Numbered from the stretch's first letter, positions 1-7,358 are shown. The stretch is DNA of 22,757 bases from Thiomargarita sp. (GCA_020721025.1 DYNO01000032.1:1-22757), one strand, 5' to 3'. Notes: a model not told the origin generated them from the sequence alone. Numbers and translations: made by a program.

Positions 1-273
1 TGGGTTATAGACCTGTTTCACTTGGTATTAAAGATTTCAAATCGGTTCTATACTGATATGGAACATGCCAGAAAATGTGCCGAACGCTTGCGCCAATTGA
101 TTGCTACAACGCCAATTACCCAAGATAATCAAACCATTTCTATCACCACCAGCATTGGAGTTTCAATTTTACAAGAAAACGATCCTTGTGCGGATACAGC
201 ATTAGTTCGGGCGGATAATGCCCTTTACTGTGCTAAAAAAGCAGGGCGTAATCGTATTCATGTCACTATTTGA
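1..273 (+). pseudogene. 3' fragment of a GGDEF (diguanylate cyclase) gene
   Basis: The frame is open from base 1 to a TGA at 271-273. From about base 49 (TDMEHA) onward it reads as the C-terminal third of a GGDEF domain: the helix AERLRQLIA, the strand ITTSIGVSIL, then ALVRADNALYCAKKAGRNRI, which matches the usual ADxALYxAKxxGRNR ending. Diguanylate cyclases make cyclic di-GMP from two GTP. The signature GG(D/E)EF loop should lie roughly 10-15 residues before TDMEHA, but bases 1-48 encode nothing like it in any plus-strand frame. The gene therefore appears broken at about base 48, although a fuller copy beginning outside the window cannot be fully excluded. It is probably a non-functional remnant. 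Confidence 0.6.
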
Positions 274-401
274 GTCTGTCGTTTTGAAAAACCTCACCGT
301 TACTCAATGTTGAACACTTCTTGCAAGAACCTGATACTGCGAAATGATTTAAATCGTTGACTTTAGTTAAGCAAGAAATTCTATGAAGTCCTAAACCATA
401 A

Positions 402-1547
402 CTATCTATCCACTTCTGGGGGACATGCGTCCAAAGAAAACATAATCTGAGCGATATCTTCAACTCGTTGCCCAATACACAATTTTTCAAGCACTTGAAC
501 TGCGTGCATACTTGAGGGTCCACGCACATGCACTCGCCAAGGTTTTGCAGTACCATTTGACACAGCGTAAAAAGCCAGTTCCCCTTTGGAAGATTCCGTC
601 CGAGCGTATGCGTCACCTTCAGGAATGTTCCACGCCAACGGATTCGGCAAATGACAACGACGAACCGCACCCTTGATAACATGGAGCTTTTCAATAACTT
701 GTCGTAAAATTCGGATGGATTGAATTAACTCCGCCCGTCGCACCAACATTCGAGCGAACACATCGCCGCCTTGTTCAATGGGAATATCAAATTCCAATTG
801 TTCATACACCAGATAAGGATCATTACGTCGTACATCATAAGGCAAACCGCAGGCACGCAAATTGGGACCAGTCACCCCCCATTCAAGTGCTTGTTCTTGA
901 GTCATTTTACCGACATTTTTCCCTCGTTGCTGCACCACTGGATTATCGAAAAATAAATCTTCATATTCCGGTAGTCGTGCGTCCAAATAATCCAATAGCT
1001 GACTCAATCGGGCTAAAAATCCGTCAGGTAAATCCCGTCTCACCCCGCCCGGCGTAACGTACATGTGATACACCCGAGCCCCTGTAACCTCTTCAAACAA
1101 ATCTAAAATACGGTCACGATCACTCACCCCCCAAAACATATTGCTATATTGCCCAATGGTTGCGGCATTACCGCCAAAGGTGAAAATATGGGCACAGATA
1201 CGGGACATTTCTAACATCATCACTCGAATCCATTGGGCGCGTTCAGGAACCTCCAAACCTCCCAACATTTCTACCACGCGTGCATAAGTTTCTTCCATTG
1301 GCACAGGGTCTGGCACACAAATACGCGGCACCAACGCCACATTTTGTATCCACAAACGCTCTTCCATTAACTTTTCAAAACCGCGATGTAAATATCCACC
1401 ATCCGCGGTAATCTTGACCACTTGGTCACCGTTGAGCCGGACTTTTAACGCATAATTTCCCTCAATCCCAGGATGATTAGGACCAAAATACAATTCAAAT
1501 TCATGACTTGCTAGTTGTTCTGTGGGACGATAGTTTTCTGAATACAT
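402..1547 (-). CDS. nuoD: NuoD-like (49-kDa subunit/group 4 hydrogenase large-subunit family) protein
   Basis: This 381-aa protein belongs to the NuoD/[NiFe]-hydrogenase large-subunit superfamily. NuoD forms part of the quinone cavity of complex I. Visible matches are YFGPNHPGIEG (residues 20-30, for the usual FGPxHPxxHG), GYLHRGFEKL (51-60), EMSRICAHIFTFG (113-125), EVTGARVYHMYVTPGGVR (153-170), VTGPNLRACG (225-234) and a C-terminal PEVDR. It is divergent. HG of the HPxxHG motif is EG, and residues 75-80 read RICVPD where hydrogenases have RxCGxC. Residues 373-381 read DACPPEVDR where hydrogenases have DPCxxCxxH/R. One cysteine of each metal-binding pair is thus kept and the other lost, so it is not a standard [NiFe] site. 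No other nuo or hydrogenase subunit is adjacent. The start follows no good Shine-Dalgarno, but the N-terminus looks complete. It could be a second, alternative complex I D subunit or a member of a hydrogenase-related complex. Confidence 0.85.
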   Translation of the reverse strand: MYSENYRPTEQLASHEFELYFGPNHPGIEGNYALKVRLNGDQVVKITADGGYLHRGFEKLMEERLWIQNVALVPRICVPDPVPMEETYARVVEMLGGLEVPERAQWIRVMMLEMSRICAHIFTFGGNAATIGQYSNMFWGVSDRDRILDLFEEVTGARVYHMYVTPGGVRRDLPDGFLARLSQLLDYLDARLPEYEDLFFDNPVVQQRGKNVGKMTQEQALEWGVTGPNLRACGLPYDVRRNDPYLVYEQLEFDIPIEQGGDVFARMLVRRAELIQSIRILRQVIEKLHVIKGAVRRCHLPNPLAWNIPEGDAYARTESSKGELAFYAVSNGTAKPWRVHVRGPSSMHAVQVLEKLCIGQRVEDIAQIMFSLDACPPEVDR

Positions 1548-1597
1548 GGGCGAGAAACCACGGGTAGATTAATAATAAAGTGATATGAAAAGGGATT

Positions 1598-1708
1598 AAT
1601 AAACCTCTTGCCCACGTTGTTTTGACCTGCCAACCCCGTGAGATGATTGATTTGAATTGTGGCTTGTTCAATCTTGCCAAAATTTTCGATGTCTAGCTTA
1701 AATTTCAT
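1598..1708 (-). pseudogene. N-terminal remnant of an AAA/SMC-like ATPase
   Basis: From an ATG at 1708, about 35 residues read MKFKLDIENFGKIEQATIQ and continue to HLTGLAGQNNVGKR. This is the first strand-helix and Walker A loop typical of OLD/RecF/SMC-like ATPases of bacterial defence and mobile elements (usually GxNNxGKS/T). The Walker A Ser/Thr is Arg, and similarity stops just after it at about 1600; the frame then runs into the nuoD leader and start. It is a truncated, dead remnant. The exact family cannot be decided from so short a piece. Confidence 0.55.
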
Positions 1709-1840
1709 GATGTTAAAATCAGATAGTGGGAATAAAATCAAGTGACACAGCTTTTAATTGTAACACATTGATAATCACTTTTTTCACCAATTCAACTTGT
1801 TTGCGATTTAAGTTCTCTAAATTGAATGGCTTATCTACTC

Positions 1841-1875
1841 AGGAGTTACGCAGTTCAAAACTTGAATTTTCAATC
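1841..1875. repeat. solo copy of the MITE terminal repeat
   Basis: AGGAGTTACGCAGTTCAAA at 1841-1859 is identical over 19 bp to the left end of the element at 4508-4625, and weaker similarity continues for about 16 bp (AATTTTCAATCG against AATTTTTAATTG). No partner inverted end is seen nearby, so this is a truncated or solo end. Confidence 0.7.
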
Positions 1876-1975
1876 GGTTGTCTGAACCAAAACTTGTTTC
1901 ATGCTCATCATCATAATTGAAGATCGCTTATGGGAATCGAGGTTATGGATAAAGTTGAAGTTCAGACAGGACAAT

Positions 1976-3142
1976 TTACGGTTTTAGGGTTTCCAATTGT
2001 TTTTGCAATTCCAGTAATTTGGTGTCTTGTGGATTGATTTGTAAACCTTTTTCGACCATATTCTTGCTAATCTCTAGCCGTTTTTCCCGCTTGGTTTTTA
2101 ACGCCAATTTGTAATATTCCCGCGCCAAATTTTTCAGCCCGGTTTGTGCTTGAGGATGATTGGGGATAATTTTCAAAATCTTTTGGTAGGTATCGAACAC
2201 ATTGTTATTCGCCGGTGTCAGGTACAATTTATCCGCCAGTTGTTTTTTTGCCTTGTTTAATAATTCGTTGACAACTTGTTCGAGACAAGATTTTGTTGTT
2301 TTGTGCTCTGGTACCAATTGGGCGATTTCCTTACAGGTACTGTACGCACTATTGTTCTCTGGGGTCAGTACGTTATTACTCTTGATCTGTTTTTTTGCTC
2401 GTTCTTCAAAGCCTTGCAAGATACTGTCAAGCAATTTTTGCGTGTCGGGATGGACAGGCACCAACTCTTTCATTTTTTCATAGAGTTGATAGGCATTTCC
2501 CTTTGCAGGTGAGGTCAGTTTATCTTGTTGAGTTAATTTTAATCCTTGTTCGTAATGCCACAAGGCAATCGCATCTAAAATCTGGGCGGACTCCGCGGGC
2601 GCGATTTTGACCAAGGCTTGATACGTTTCATACGCATTGTCACCAGCGGGTAAGGTGAGACGGGTGCGGGAAATTTGTTCCTTGGCGCGGGCTAATAATT
2701 CCTCCTTGGTTGCTGGAGTTGCTGGAGTGGCAGCGGGCGGGGTGGGGGGCGTGACTGCCTTGGTTTGCAACACCGGCGCGGGCTTGATTTCTTTCACTTC
2801 GGTGGATTTATCCGCAGGAGGTGAATTTTCCGGCTTGACTGGCGTGGTGGTTAGCGTAGGCTTTTCGGTCGTTTTGTTGACCTGTTCCGCTTCTGTGGGT
2901 TGTGCAGCCGGGGACGTGACCGTTGCTACAGGCTGTATATTTTGCTCGTGCGAGGGGGGCACCGTAGATTGTGCTTGTGGCGGGGTGTAAAAATACCATC
3001 CCAATCCACCTAACAATCCCACGACTAACACGCTGAATGCGAATGGTGCTTTGGAGCTGGCACGATGAGTGTGCGCAATTTCCATGCGATCTTGTAATAC
3101 GCTATCTGTGGGTGATTTAAGGTGTAATTTAATGTTGCTCAT
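1976..3142 (-). CDS. membrane-anchored proline-rich protein with four degenerate TPR-like repeats
   Basis: This 388-aa protein has a short polar N-terminus and one membrane segment at about residues 33-52. A linker rich in Pro, Thr, Ala and Lys runs from about 53 to 145, followed by an all-helical C-terminus. Four repeats of about 47-50 residues begin at 162, 209, 259 and 308, each opening with LT-x-P-x-x-x-N-A-Y-x-x-Y (LTLPAGDNAYETY, LTSPAKGNAYQLY, LTPENNSAYSTC, LTPANNNVFDTY) and carrying a proline after the second helix (KIAP, ELVP, QLVP, KIIPNHP). They resemble TPR/SEL1-type helical hairpins separated by longer loops. Topology is inferred as N-terminus inside, with the repeats on the periplasmic side. 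No catalytic motif is visible. Similar repeats occur, from memory, attached to kinases or sulfatase-modifying-type enzymes in Beggiatoa relatives. It is divergent from the DUF1015 gene. The function is unknown; scaffolding or peptidoglycan/partner binding is a guess. Confidence 0.8.
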   Translation of the reverse strand: MSNIKLHLKSPTDSVLQDRMEIAHTHRASSKAPFAFSVLVVGLLGGLGWYFYTPPQAQSTVPPSHEQNIQPVATVTSPAAQPTEAEQVNKTTEKPTLTTTPVKPENSPPADKSTEVKEIKPAPVLQTKAVTPPTPPAATPATPATKEELLARAKEQISRTRLTLPAGDNAYETYQALVKIAPAESAQILDAIALWHYEQGLKLTQQDKLTSPAKGNAYQLYEKMKELVPVHPDTQKLLDSILQGFEERAKKQIKSNNVLTPENNSAYSTCKEIAQLVPEHKTTKSCLEQVVNELLNKAKKQLADKLYLTPANNNVFDTYQKILKIIPNHPQAQTGLKNLAREYYKLALKTKREKRLEISKNMVEKGLQINPQDTKLLELQKQLETLKP

Positions 3143-3222
3143 GAGTAAAATATCCGAATTACGTGTGATAAAATTGTCTGAGTTTCAATGCTCGCTCACT
3201 TGCTTCTCTGAAAGGAGTTTTC

Positions 3223-4458
3223 ATGTCCCTGATTCGTCCATTTGCAGGATTGCGTCCCTCACCGGAACTTGCTGCCCAAGTCATTGCTCCCCCTTATGAT
3301 GTTTTGAGCAGCGAGGAAGCGCGTCAACGGGCTCAGAATAAGCCTTATAGTTTTTTGCACATCTCGAAACCTGAAATCGATCTAGACCCTAATATTTCTG
3401 CGTATGACCTGCGAGTCTATGCCAAGGGTGCGCAAAGTTTACAACACTTAATTGCACAACACATCCTACAGCAAGATACACAGCCATATTATTATTTATA
3501 CCGACTCGTCATGGGAGAACATCAGCAAACTGGGATTGTTGCCGTCACCAATGTTGCAGATTATGATACTAATCGCATTCGGAAGCATGAGTTTACTCGT
3601 CCCGACAAAGAAGATGACCGAGTTCGCCATATTGATGTGTTGAACGCGCAAACTGGACCGGTGTTTTTAACCTATCCGCATCATGCAGTGATTGATGATT
3701 TGGTGGCAAGATTAACCGCACTCCCGCCAGTGGTGGATGTGACTGCGGATGATGGGATTGTGCATACGCTGTGGATTGTGGAGAATTCGAGCGATATTGC
3801 ATTGATTACACAAACATTTGATCAGATGCCTAATTTATATATTGCGGACGGACATCATCGCTCGGCAGCAGCTTCACGAGTGGCAGCACAACGTAAAGCA
3901 ATGAATTCTAAGCATACAGGTGAAGAGAATTATAATTATTTTCTCAGTGTCGTTTTTCCTGATAATCAGATGAAAATTTTGGATTATAACCGGGTCATTC
4001 AAGACTTAAATCATCTAACTCCCGAACAATTTTTGCGAGCAACGGGTAAAGATTTTGTTGTTGAATCCAGTCCTCATCCCGTAAAACCACAGCGAGCAGG
4101 TGAATTTGGGATGTATTTGGCGCAGCAATGGTATCGCTTAACGATTCATGCCGAGAAAATTCCCACTGATCCCGTCGCAAGTTTAGACGTAAGTTTGTTG
4201 GCAGAGCATTTAATTGCACCGATTTTAGGCATTACGGACCCGCGCCGCGACAAACGTATTGATTTTGTTGGTGGAATCCGGGGGTTGGCAGAATTAGAAA
4301 AACGGGTGAACAGTGGCGAAATGGCGGTGGCTTTTGCCCTTCATCCGACCAGTTTGGCAGCATTGATGGCGGTGGCGGATGTGGGACAGGTGATGCCTCC
4401 GAAATCAACGTGGTTTGAACCAAAACTAGCCGATGGCATGGTATCGCATTTGTTGTAG
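3223..4458 (+). CDS. DUF1015 family protein
   Basis: This 411-aa protein of full family length starts at an ATG preceded by a strong AAAGGAG. DUF1015 hallmarks are the N-terminal IRPFAGLRPS and APPYDVLSSEE (residues 4-33), RKHEFTRPDKEDDR (120-133) and IADGHHRSAAA (207-217). The last is the signature of the family and resembles the DGxHR motif of the ParB/sulfiredoxin/free-serine-kinase fold; this suggests nucleotide or phosphate handling, but that is inference. DUF1015 members are soluble proteins found across bacteria and archaea, often near amino-acid metabolism genes. Here the gene stands alone between a divergent membrane protein and a MITE-bearing spacer, so context gives no pathway. No membrane segment or signal peptide is visible. 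Confidence 0.9.
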   Translation: MSLIRPFAGLRPSPELAAQVIAPPYDVLSSEEARQRAQNKPYSFLHISKPEIDLDPNISAYDLRVYAKGAQSLQHLIAQHILQQDTQPYYYLYRLVMGEHQQTGIVAVTNVADYDTNRIRKHEFTRPDKEDDRVRHIDVLNAQTGPVFLTYPHHAVIDDLVARLTALPPVVDVTADDGIVHTLWIVENSSDIALITQTFDQMPNLYIADGHHRSAAASRVAAQRKAMNSKHTGEENYNYFLSVVFPDNQMKILDYNRVIQDLNHLTPEQFLRATGKDFVVESSPHPVKPQRAGEFGMYLAQQWYRLTIHAEKIPTDPVASLDVSLLAEHLIAPILGITDPRRDKRIDFVGGIRGLAELEKRVNSGEMAVAFALHPTSLAALMAVADVGQVMPPKSTWFEPKLADGMVSHLL

Positions 4459-4507
4459 TTGTTTTTATTTCACCTCAATGTCGTCAAATAAAGGCATTAT
4501 CAAAGTG

Positions 4508-4625
4508 ATAGGAGTTACGCAGTTCAAATCTAATTTTTAATTGATTTAACAAGCTAATATTTTGATCTATTTTTTGATATTTGAGTAAAATCAATTAAAT
4601 GACGTTTCAACTGTGTAACTTCTAT
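4508..4625. mobile_element. 118-bp MITE-like element with about 38-bp terminal inverted repeats
   Basis: The left end ATAGGAGTTACGCAGTTCAAA (first 19 bases 4508-4526) and the reverse complement of the right end, ATAGAAGTTACACAGTTGAAA (from 4625 downwards), match at most positions. The match continues inward through a shared ATTTAATTGATTT-like stretch, so nearly 38 bp at each end pair and leave a short AT-rich centre. There is no coding capacity. A solo copy of the same end lies at 1841. The target-site duplication is unclear. The element could be mobilised by an IS elsewhere in the genome, or act as a foldable transcript element. Confidence 0.7.
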
Positions 4626-4780
4626 TCTATAAAAATCGTGTCATTTGAGTAATCCAAAAAATCCGTAATCGTGAAGAATTAAACTGATTGTGTGTAGAAT
4701 AGGGGACATCGTGTGTAATTTTCATTCTAAATTATATGTATTTATGCACCATAATTTTTCCGTTCAACTTATTATTCCTC
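4626..4780. other. AT-rich leader region before the ATP-grasp gene
   Basis: Together with the MITE, this completes the 322-base gene-free stretch from 4459 to 4780. It is AT-rich and contains two GTGTGT-type runs (about 4689 and 4711), but I find no well-spaced -35/-10 pair and no terminator for the DUF1015 gene. Confidence 0.4.
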
Positions 4781-5806
4781 ATGCGTTCAACTCTACAAAA
4801 ACTCACCCCTGCTCAAATCGATTCTCTCAACTTGTTATTTTTAGCGAGTCGGGCTCCGCGTATCACCGATACTATTCCTCCGTTAGATATAGAAATTGGG
4901 GTACATCCACGTTATAACTATGAATTATTTAAAGTTATCGAATCATTGGGAATTAAGATGACTTCCTGTGATAACTTAGATGAATTTCTCAAAGTGGCTC
5001 CTCGGCATAACTATGTTTTTACGATCTATAATCGCGCCCCGTTTCGCAATTCAGAAGTCTTTGTCTCGACCCTGTGCGAATCTTTTCATCTCCCTTATTT
5101 GGGCGCGCCCCCCAATATTCGGGCATTGGCAGAAGATAAATATTTTACGAAATTGATTGCCTCTGCCTTACAAATCCCTGTGACTCCAAGTAAAACCTAT
5201 CATTATCTTGAAGATACAAGCACACCGCCAGAATTTGCCGGACCTTATTTTATTAAACCGCGTTTTGGTGCTGCTTCAGAAGGTATTTCCGTGCAATCAA
5301 TACAAGACTCGTGGGGTAACGCGCGTCCGCAAGTGGAAAACCTATTGGCGCAAGGTAAAGATTGCTGCCTAGTAGAACAATGTATCGCAGGAACGGATAT
5401 TACTGTGTCCATTTTAGGGGGCAACCCGCCAATCATCTTGCCCGCGGCGGAAGAGATTTCTGAATTACCGTTTGGAATTTCGACTTTTCGTCAAAAACGT
5501 TTGTTAGAACAGGGCAGACAACGACGGATGCTTGAAGAACCGCATTTAAACGCACAATTAATTGAATATGCACAAAGATTTTATCCACACGTCCGCCCAT
5601 TTGACTATATTCGCATGGATTTTCGCTTAGACACCCATCGACAACAACTTTTCCTGTTAGAATTCAATCTTGGATGTAACTTAGGCTCCCACGCCGCGAT
5701 TGCTCAATCTGCCCAACATGTTGGAATTTCTCAAGCAGATTTACTCAATCATCTAATTAGTTACAGCCTGCAACGTCAAGCCAAAGGAAGCGGTGAAAAA
5801 TCATGA
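4781..5806 (+). CDS. D-alanine--D-alanine ligase-like ATP-grasp protein
   Basis: This is a 341-aa protein if started at the ATG at 4781; an in-frame ATG at 4736 would add 15 hydrophobic residues, and neither has a clear Shine-Dalgarno. It has the ATP-grasp layout of Ddl enzymes: an N-terminal alpha/beta domain ending PYLGAPP (105-111), then YFIKPRFGAASEG (nucleotide-binding strand and loop, 156-168), LVEQCIAGTDITVS (197-210), RMDFRLD (278-284) and LLEFNLGCNLGSHAA (292-306), in which the E-F-N part matches the Mg-binding LExN of Ddl. The usual NTxPGMT substrate region is replaced by NLGCNLGSH, so D-Ala-D-Ala is probably not the product. Carboxylate-amine ligation with ATP is the likely reaction class. 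Its stop overlaps the kdsC start (ATGA), so the two genes are co-translated; a cell-envelope or sugar-acid context is possible but inferred. Confidence 0.8.
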   Translation: MRSTLQKLTPAQIDSLNLLFLASRAPRITDTIPPLDIEIGVHPRYNYELFKVIESLGIKMTSCDNLDEFLKVAPRHNYVFTIYNRAPFRNSEVFVSTLCESFHLPYLGAPPNIRALAEDKYFTKLIASALQIPVTPSKTYHYLEDTSTPPEFAGPYFIKPRFGAASEGISVQSIQDSWGNARPQVENLLAQGKDCCLVEQCIAGTDITVSILGGNPPIILPAAEEISELPFGISTFRQKRLLEQGRQRRMLEEPHLNAQLIEYAQRFYPHVRPFDYIRMDFRLDTHRQQLFLLEFNLGCNLGSHAAIAQSAQHVGISQADLLNHLISYSLQRQAKGSGEKS

Positions 5807-6339
5807 ATACTATTGTTGCCAAAGCCAGTGCAATTCGTTTAGTGGTGTTTGATGTTGATGGGGTACTTACCGATGGCAGTTTGTATTTAGGCGACGAAGG
5901 CGAAGAATATAAAGCCTTTTATTCGCGTGATGGATTGGGAATGGATATATTGCAAAAAACGGGTGTACAAATCGGTATCATTACAGGACGCACTTCACAA
6001 GTAGTACAATATCGGATGCAAAGTTTGGGGATCAAACAAATTATGCAAGGTGTGACAGATAAACTACCCGCGTTTATGCAAATGTGTCAAGAGCTGGCGT
6101 TAGAAACAACCCAAGTAGCCTATGTTGGCGATGATCTGATTGATATTCCTGTATTAAAATGCGCCGGTCTCTCGATTGCGGTTGCCGATGCCCATCCCAG
6201 TATTTTCCCTTATGTGCATTGGCGAACTGAAGCAAACGGGGGACGAGGCGTAGCACGGGAAGTATGTGAACTGATCATGCGAGCGCAAGGAACACTCAAG
6301 ACACAACTGCAACGGTTTGGCGTGGAACTTACTGATTAA
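5803..6339 (+). CDS. kdsC: 3-deoxy-D-manno-octulosonate 8-phosphate phosphatase (KdsC), HAD family
   Basis: This 178-aa protein is the usual size of KdsC, which hydrolyses KDO-8-phosphate to KDO and phosphate for lipopolysaccharide inner-core synthesis in the cytoplasm. HAD motifs are complete: FDVDGVLTDG (16-25, nucleophile D17 and acid/base D19), IITGR (motif II, 59-63), the lysine of motif III at K87 and GDDLIDIP (109-116, motif IV aspartates). The C-terminal GGRGVAREVCE (146-156) is the KdsC-type tail that lies over the neighbouring subunit's active site in the tetramer. There is no cap domain, as expected for this C0 subfamily. It usually neighbours kdsD or the lptCAB genes; here it is ATGA-coupled to an ATP-grasp gene and followed after 17 bp by an Rpn-type nuclease, so the standard cluster is broken up. 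Confidence 0.93.
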   Translation: MNTIVAKASAIRLVVFDVDGVLTDGSLYLGDEGEEYKAFYSRDGLGMDILQKTGVQIGIITGRTSQVVQYRMQSLGIKQIMQGVTDKLPAFMQMCQELALETTQVAYVGDDLIDIPVLKCAGLSIAVADAHPSIFPYVHWRTEANGGRGVAREVCELIMRAQGTLKTQLQRFGVELTD

Positions 6340-6356
6340 AAATCGAAATATCTCTT

Positions 6357-7358
6357 ATGGCAAACTCATCTCGACAATTACGTGGTACAGACGAAACATT
6401 TTTGCAGTTAATGCAATTGAGTGGGGCAGGTTTATTAAAATTAGCGGGGTTTCCTGCGGAGATAGCCGAACATTACGAATTTCGAGCGGTGGAATTTAAA
6501 GAAAAACAACTGCAACGTCCCGATGTGGAAGGAATTCCTGTTTTAGAAACGATGAATACCCGAGTAACGATAGAATTTCAAGGTTACACAGATAAATATA
6601 TTCGCTATCGCACTTTAAACAGTATGTTGCAAATTTGTCTGAAAAGTCGAGATGAGAAGCCGGTTATCGGAATCATTGTTTATACTGAAAAACGCTACCA
6701 AACCGCTGCGTTGGCTTTGGATAAATTGATTCCCGTTTTGGAAAAAGAAAGTCGTTTAATTCAAGAACTAATTTTAACAGATTACAGCGAAGCAGAGTTA
6801 TTGGCGGTTGATCCCCGTTTGATTGTATTGGCACCGTTTACCGTGTCACCGAAGTTAGACAAAGCGATATTAAAACAGAAAGTTGTACAATGGCGAGACC
6901 ACATTGACAAATGTTATCCCGCGACGGAAGAATTGAGCGAAGCATTAAATATCATTGGCTTATTGTTACTGAACCGATTTCGTGATTTAAGTCATCAGGA
7001 GATTATCGACATGTTAAATTTAGATTTAATGCAAAGTCGTGCCGGACGTGAAATTTATCAGATGGGACAGACAGAAGGCGAACAGCGGGGCGAACAGCGG
7101 GGCGAACAGAGAGGCGAACAGCGGGGCAAACAAGCCGGTCTCGCGGAAGGCAAACAAGCCGGTCTCGCGGAAGGCAAACAAGCCGGTTTGATAGAAGGTG
7201 AACGTCTGGTAGTAACTCGTTTATTAGAAAGACGCTTTGGAAAATTACCAGTCACTTTACAAGCCCGGTTAGAACAAGCTACGTTAATCGAGTTAGAACA
7301 ATGGAGTGTCGATCTGTTGACCGCTACTTGCTTCGAGGACATTTTCAAAACACAGTAA
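6357..7358 (+). CDS. Rpn/DUF2887-type PD-(D/E)XK nuclease-like protein with DUF4351-like C-terminus
   Basis: This 333-aa protein has an N-terminal domain (about 8-230) resembling the Rpn/PDDEXK transposase-like families common in cyanobacteria and Beggiatoa. It shows TDETFLQLM near the start, RPDVEG (D56) and VTIEFQGYTDKYIRYRTLNSM (from residue 70), where E73-x-Q75 fits the catalytic ExQ form of the PD-(D/E)XK fold. A charged linker of tandem repeats fills residues 241-280, then RLLERRFGKLP begins a DUF4351-like domain (about 284-333). E. coli Rpn proteins are DNA endonucleases that promote RecA-independent recombination; activity here is inferred. The start has only a weak Shine-Dalgarno. 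It may be read from the kdsC transcript. Such genes are multicopy and mobile in related genomes, so its place in this operon may be recent. Confidence 0.8.
   Translation: MANSSRQLRGTDETFLQLMQLSGAGLLKLAGFPAEIAEHYEFRAVEFKEKQLQRPDVEGIPVLETMNTRVTIEFQGYTDKYIRYRTLNSMLQICLKSRDEKPVIGIIVYTEKRYQTAALALDKLIPVLEKESRLIQELILTDYSEAELLAVDPRLIVLAPFTVSPKLDKAILKQKVVQWRDHIDKCYPATEELSEALNIIGLLLLNRFRDLSHQEIIDMLNLDLMQSRAGREIYQMGQTEGEQRGEQRGEQRGEQRGKQAGLAEGKQAGLAEGKQAGLIEGERLVVTRLLERRFGKLPVTLQARLEQATLIELEQWSVDLLTATCFEDIFKTQ
7077..7196 (+). repeat. in-frame tandem repeats: four 12-bp units then three 24-bp units
   Basis: Four units of GGCGAACAGCGG (one with AGA for CGG) encode Gly-Glu-Gln-Arg. These are followed by three 24-bp units encoding Gly-Lys-Gln-Ala-Gly-Leu-Ala-Glu, the third diverging to Gly-Leu-Ile-Glu. 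Unit lengths are multiples of three, so changes in copy number keep the reading frame. The repeats form the linker between the nuclease and DUF4351 domains. Confidence 0.95.

Noticed and set aside
266..694. 142-codon minus-strand frame overlapping the end of nuoD
   Set aside because: It overlaps the strongly conserved nuoD in another frame and shows no recognisable family; no Shine-Dalgarno.
402..1547. Active [NiFe] hydrogenase large subunit
   Set aside because: Only one cysteine of each required pair is present, so a normal NiFe centre cannot form.
1726..1920. 64-codon plus-strand frame
   Set aside because: It crosses the solo repeat end, has no Shine-Dalgarno and resembles no protein.
2637..2990. 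117-codon plus-strand frame rich in Gly, Val and Ala
   Set aside because: It is the antisense shadow of the Pro/Thr/Ala linker of the 1976-3142 gene.
7077..7196. CRISPR-like short regular repeats
   Set aside because: The units are contiguous, in frame and coding, with no spacers.
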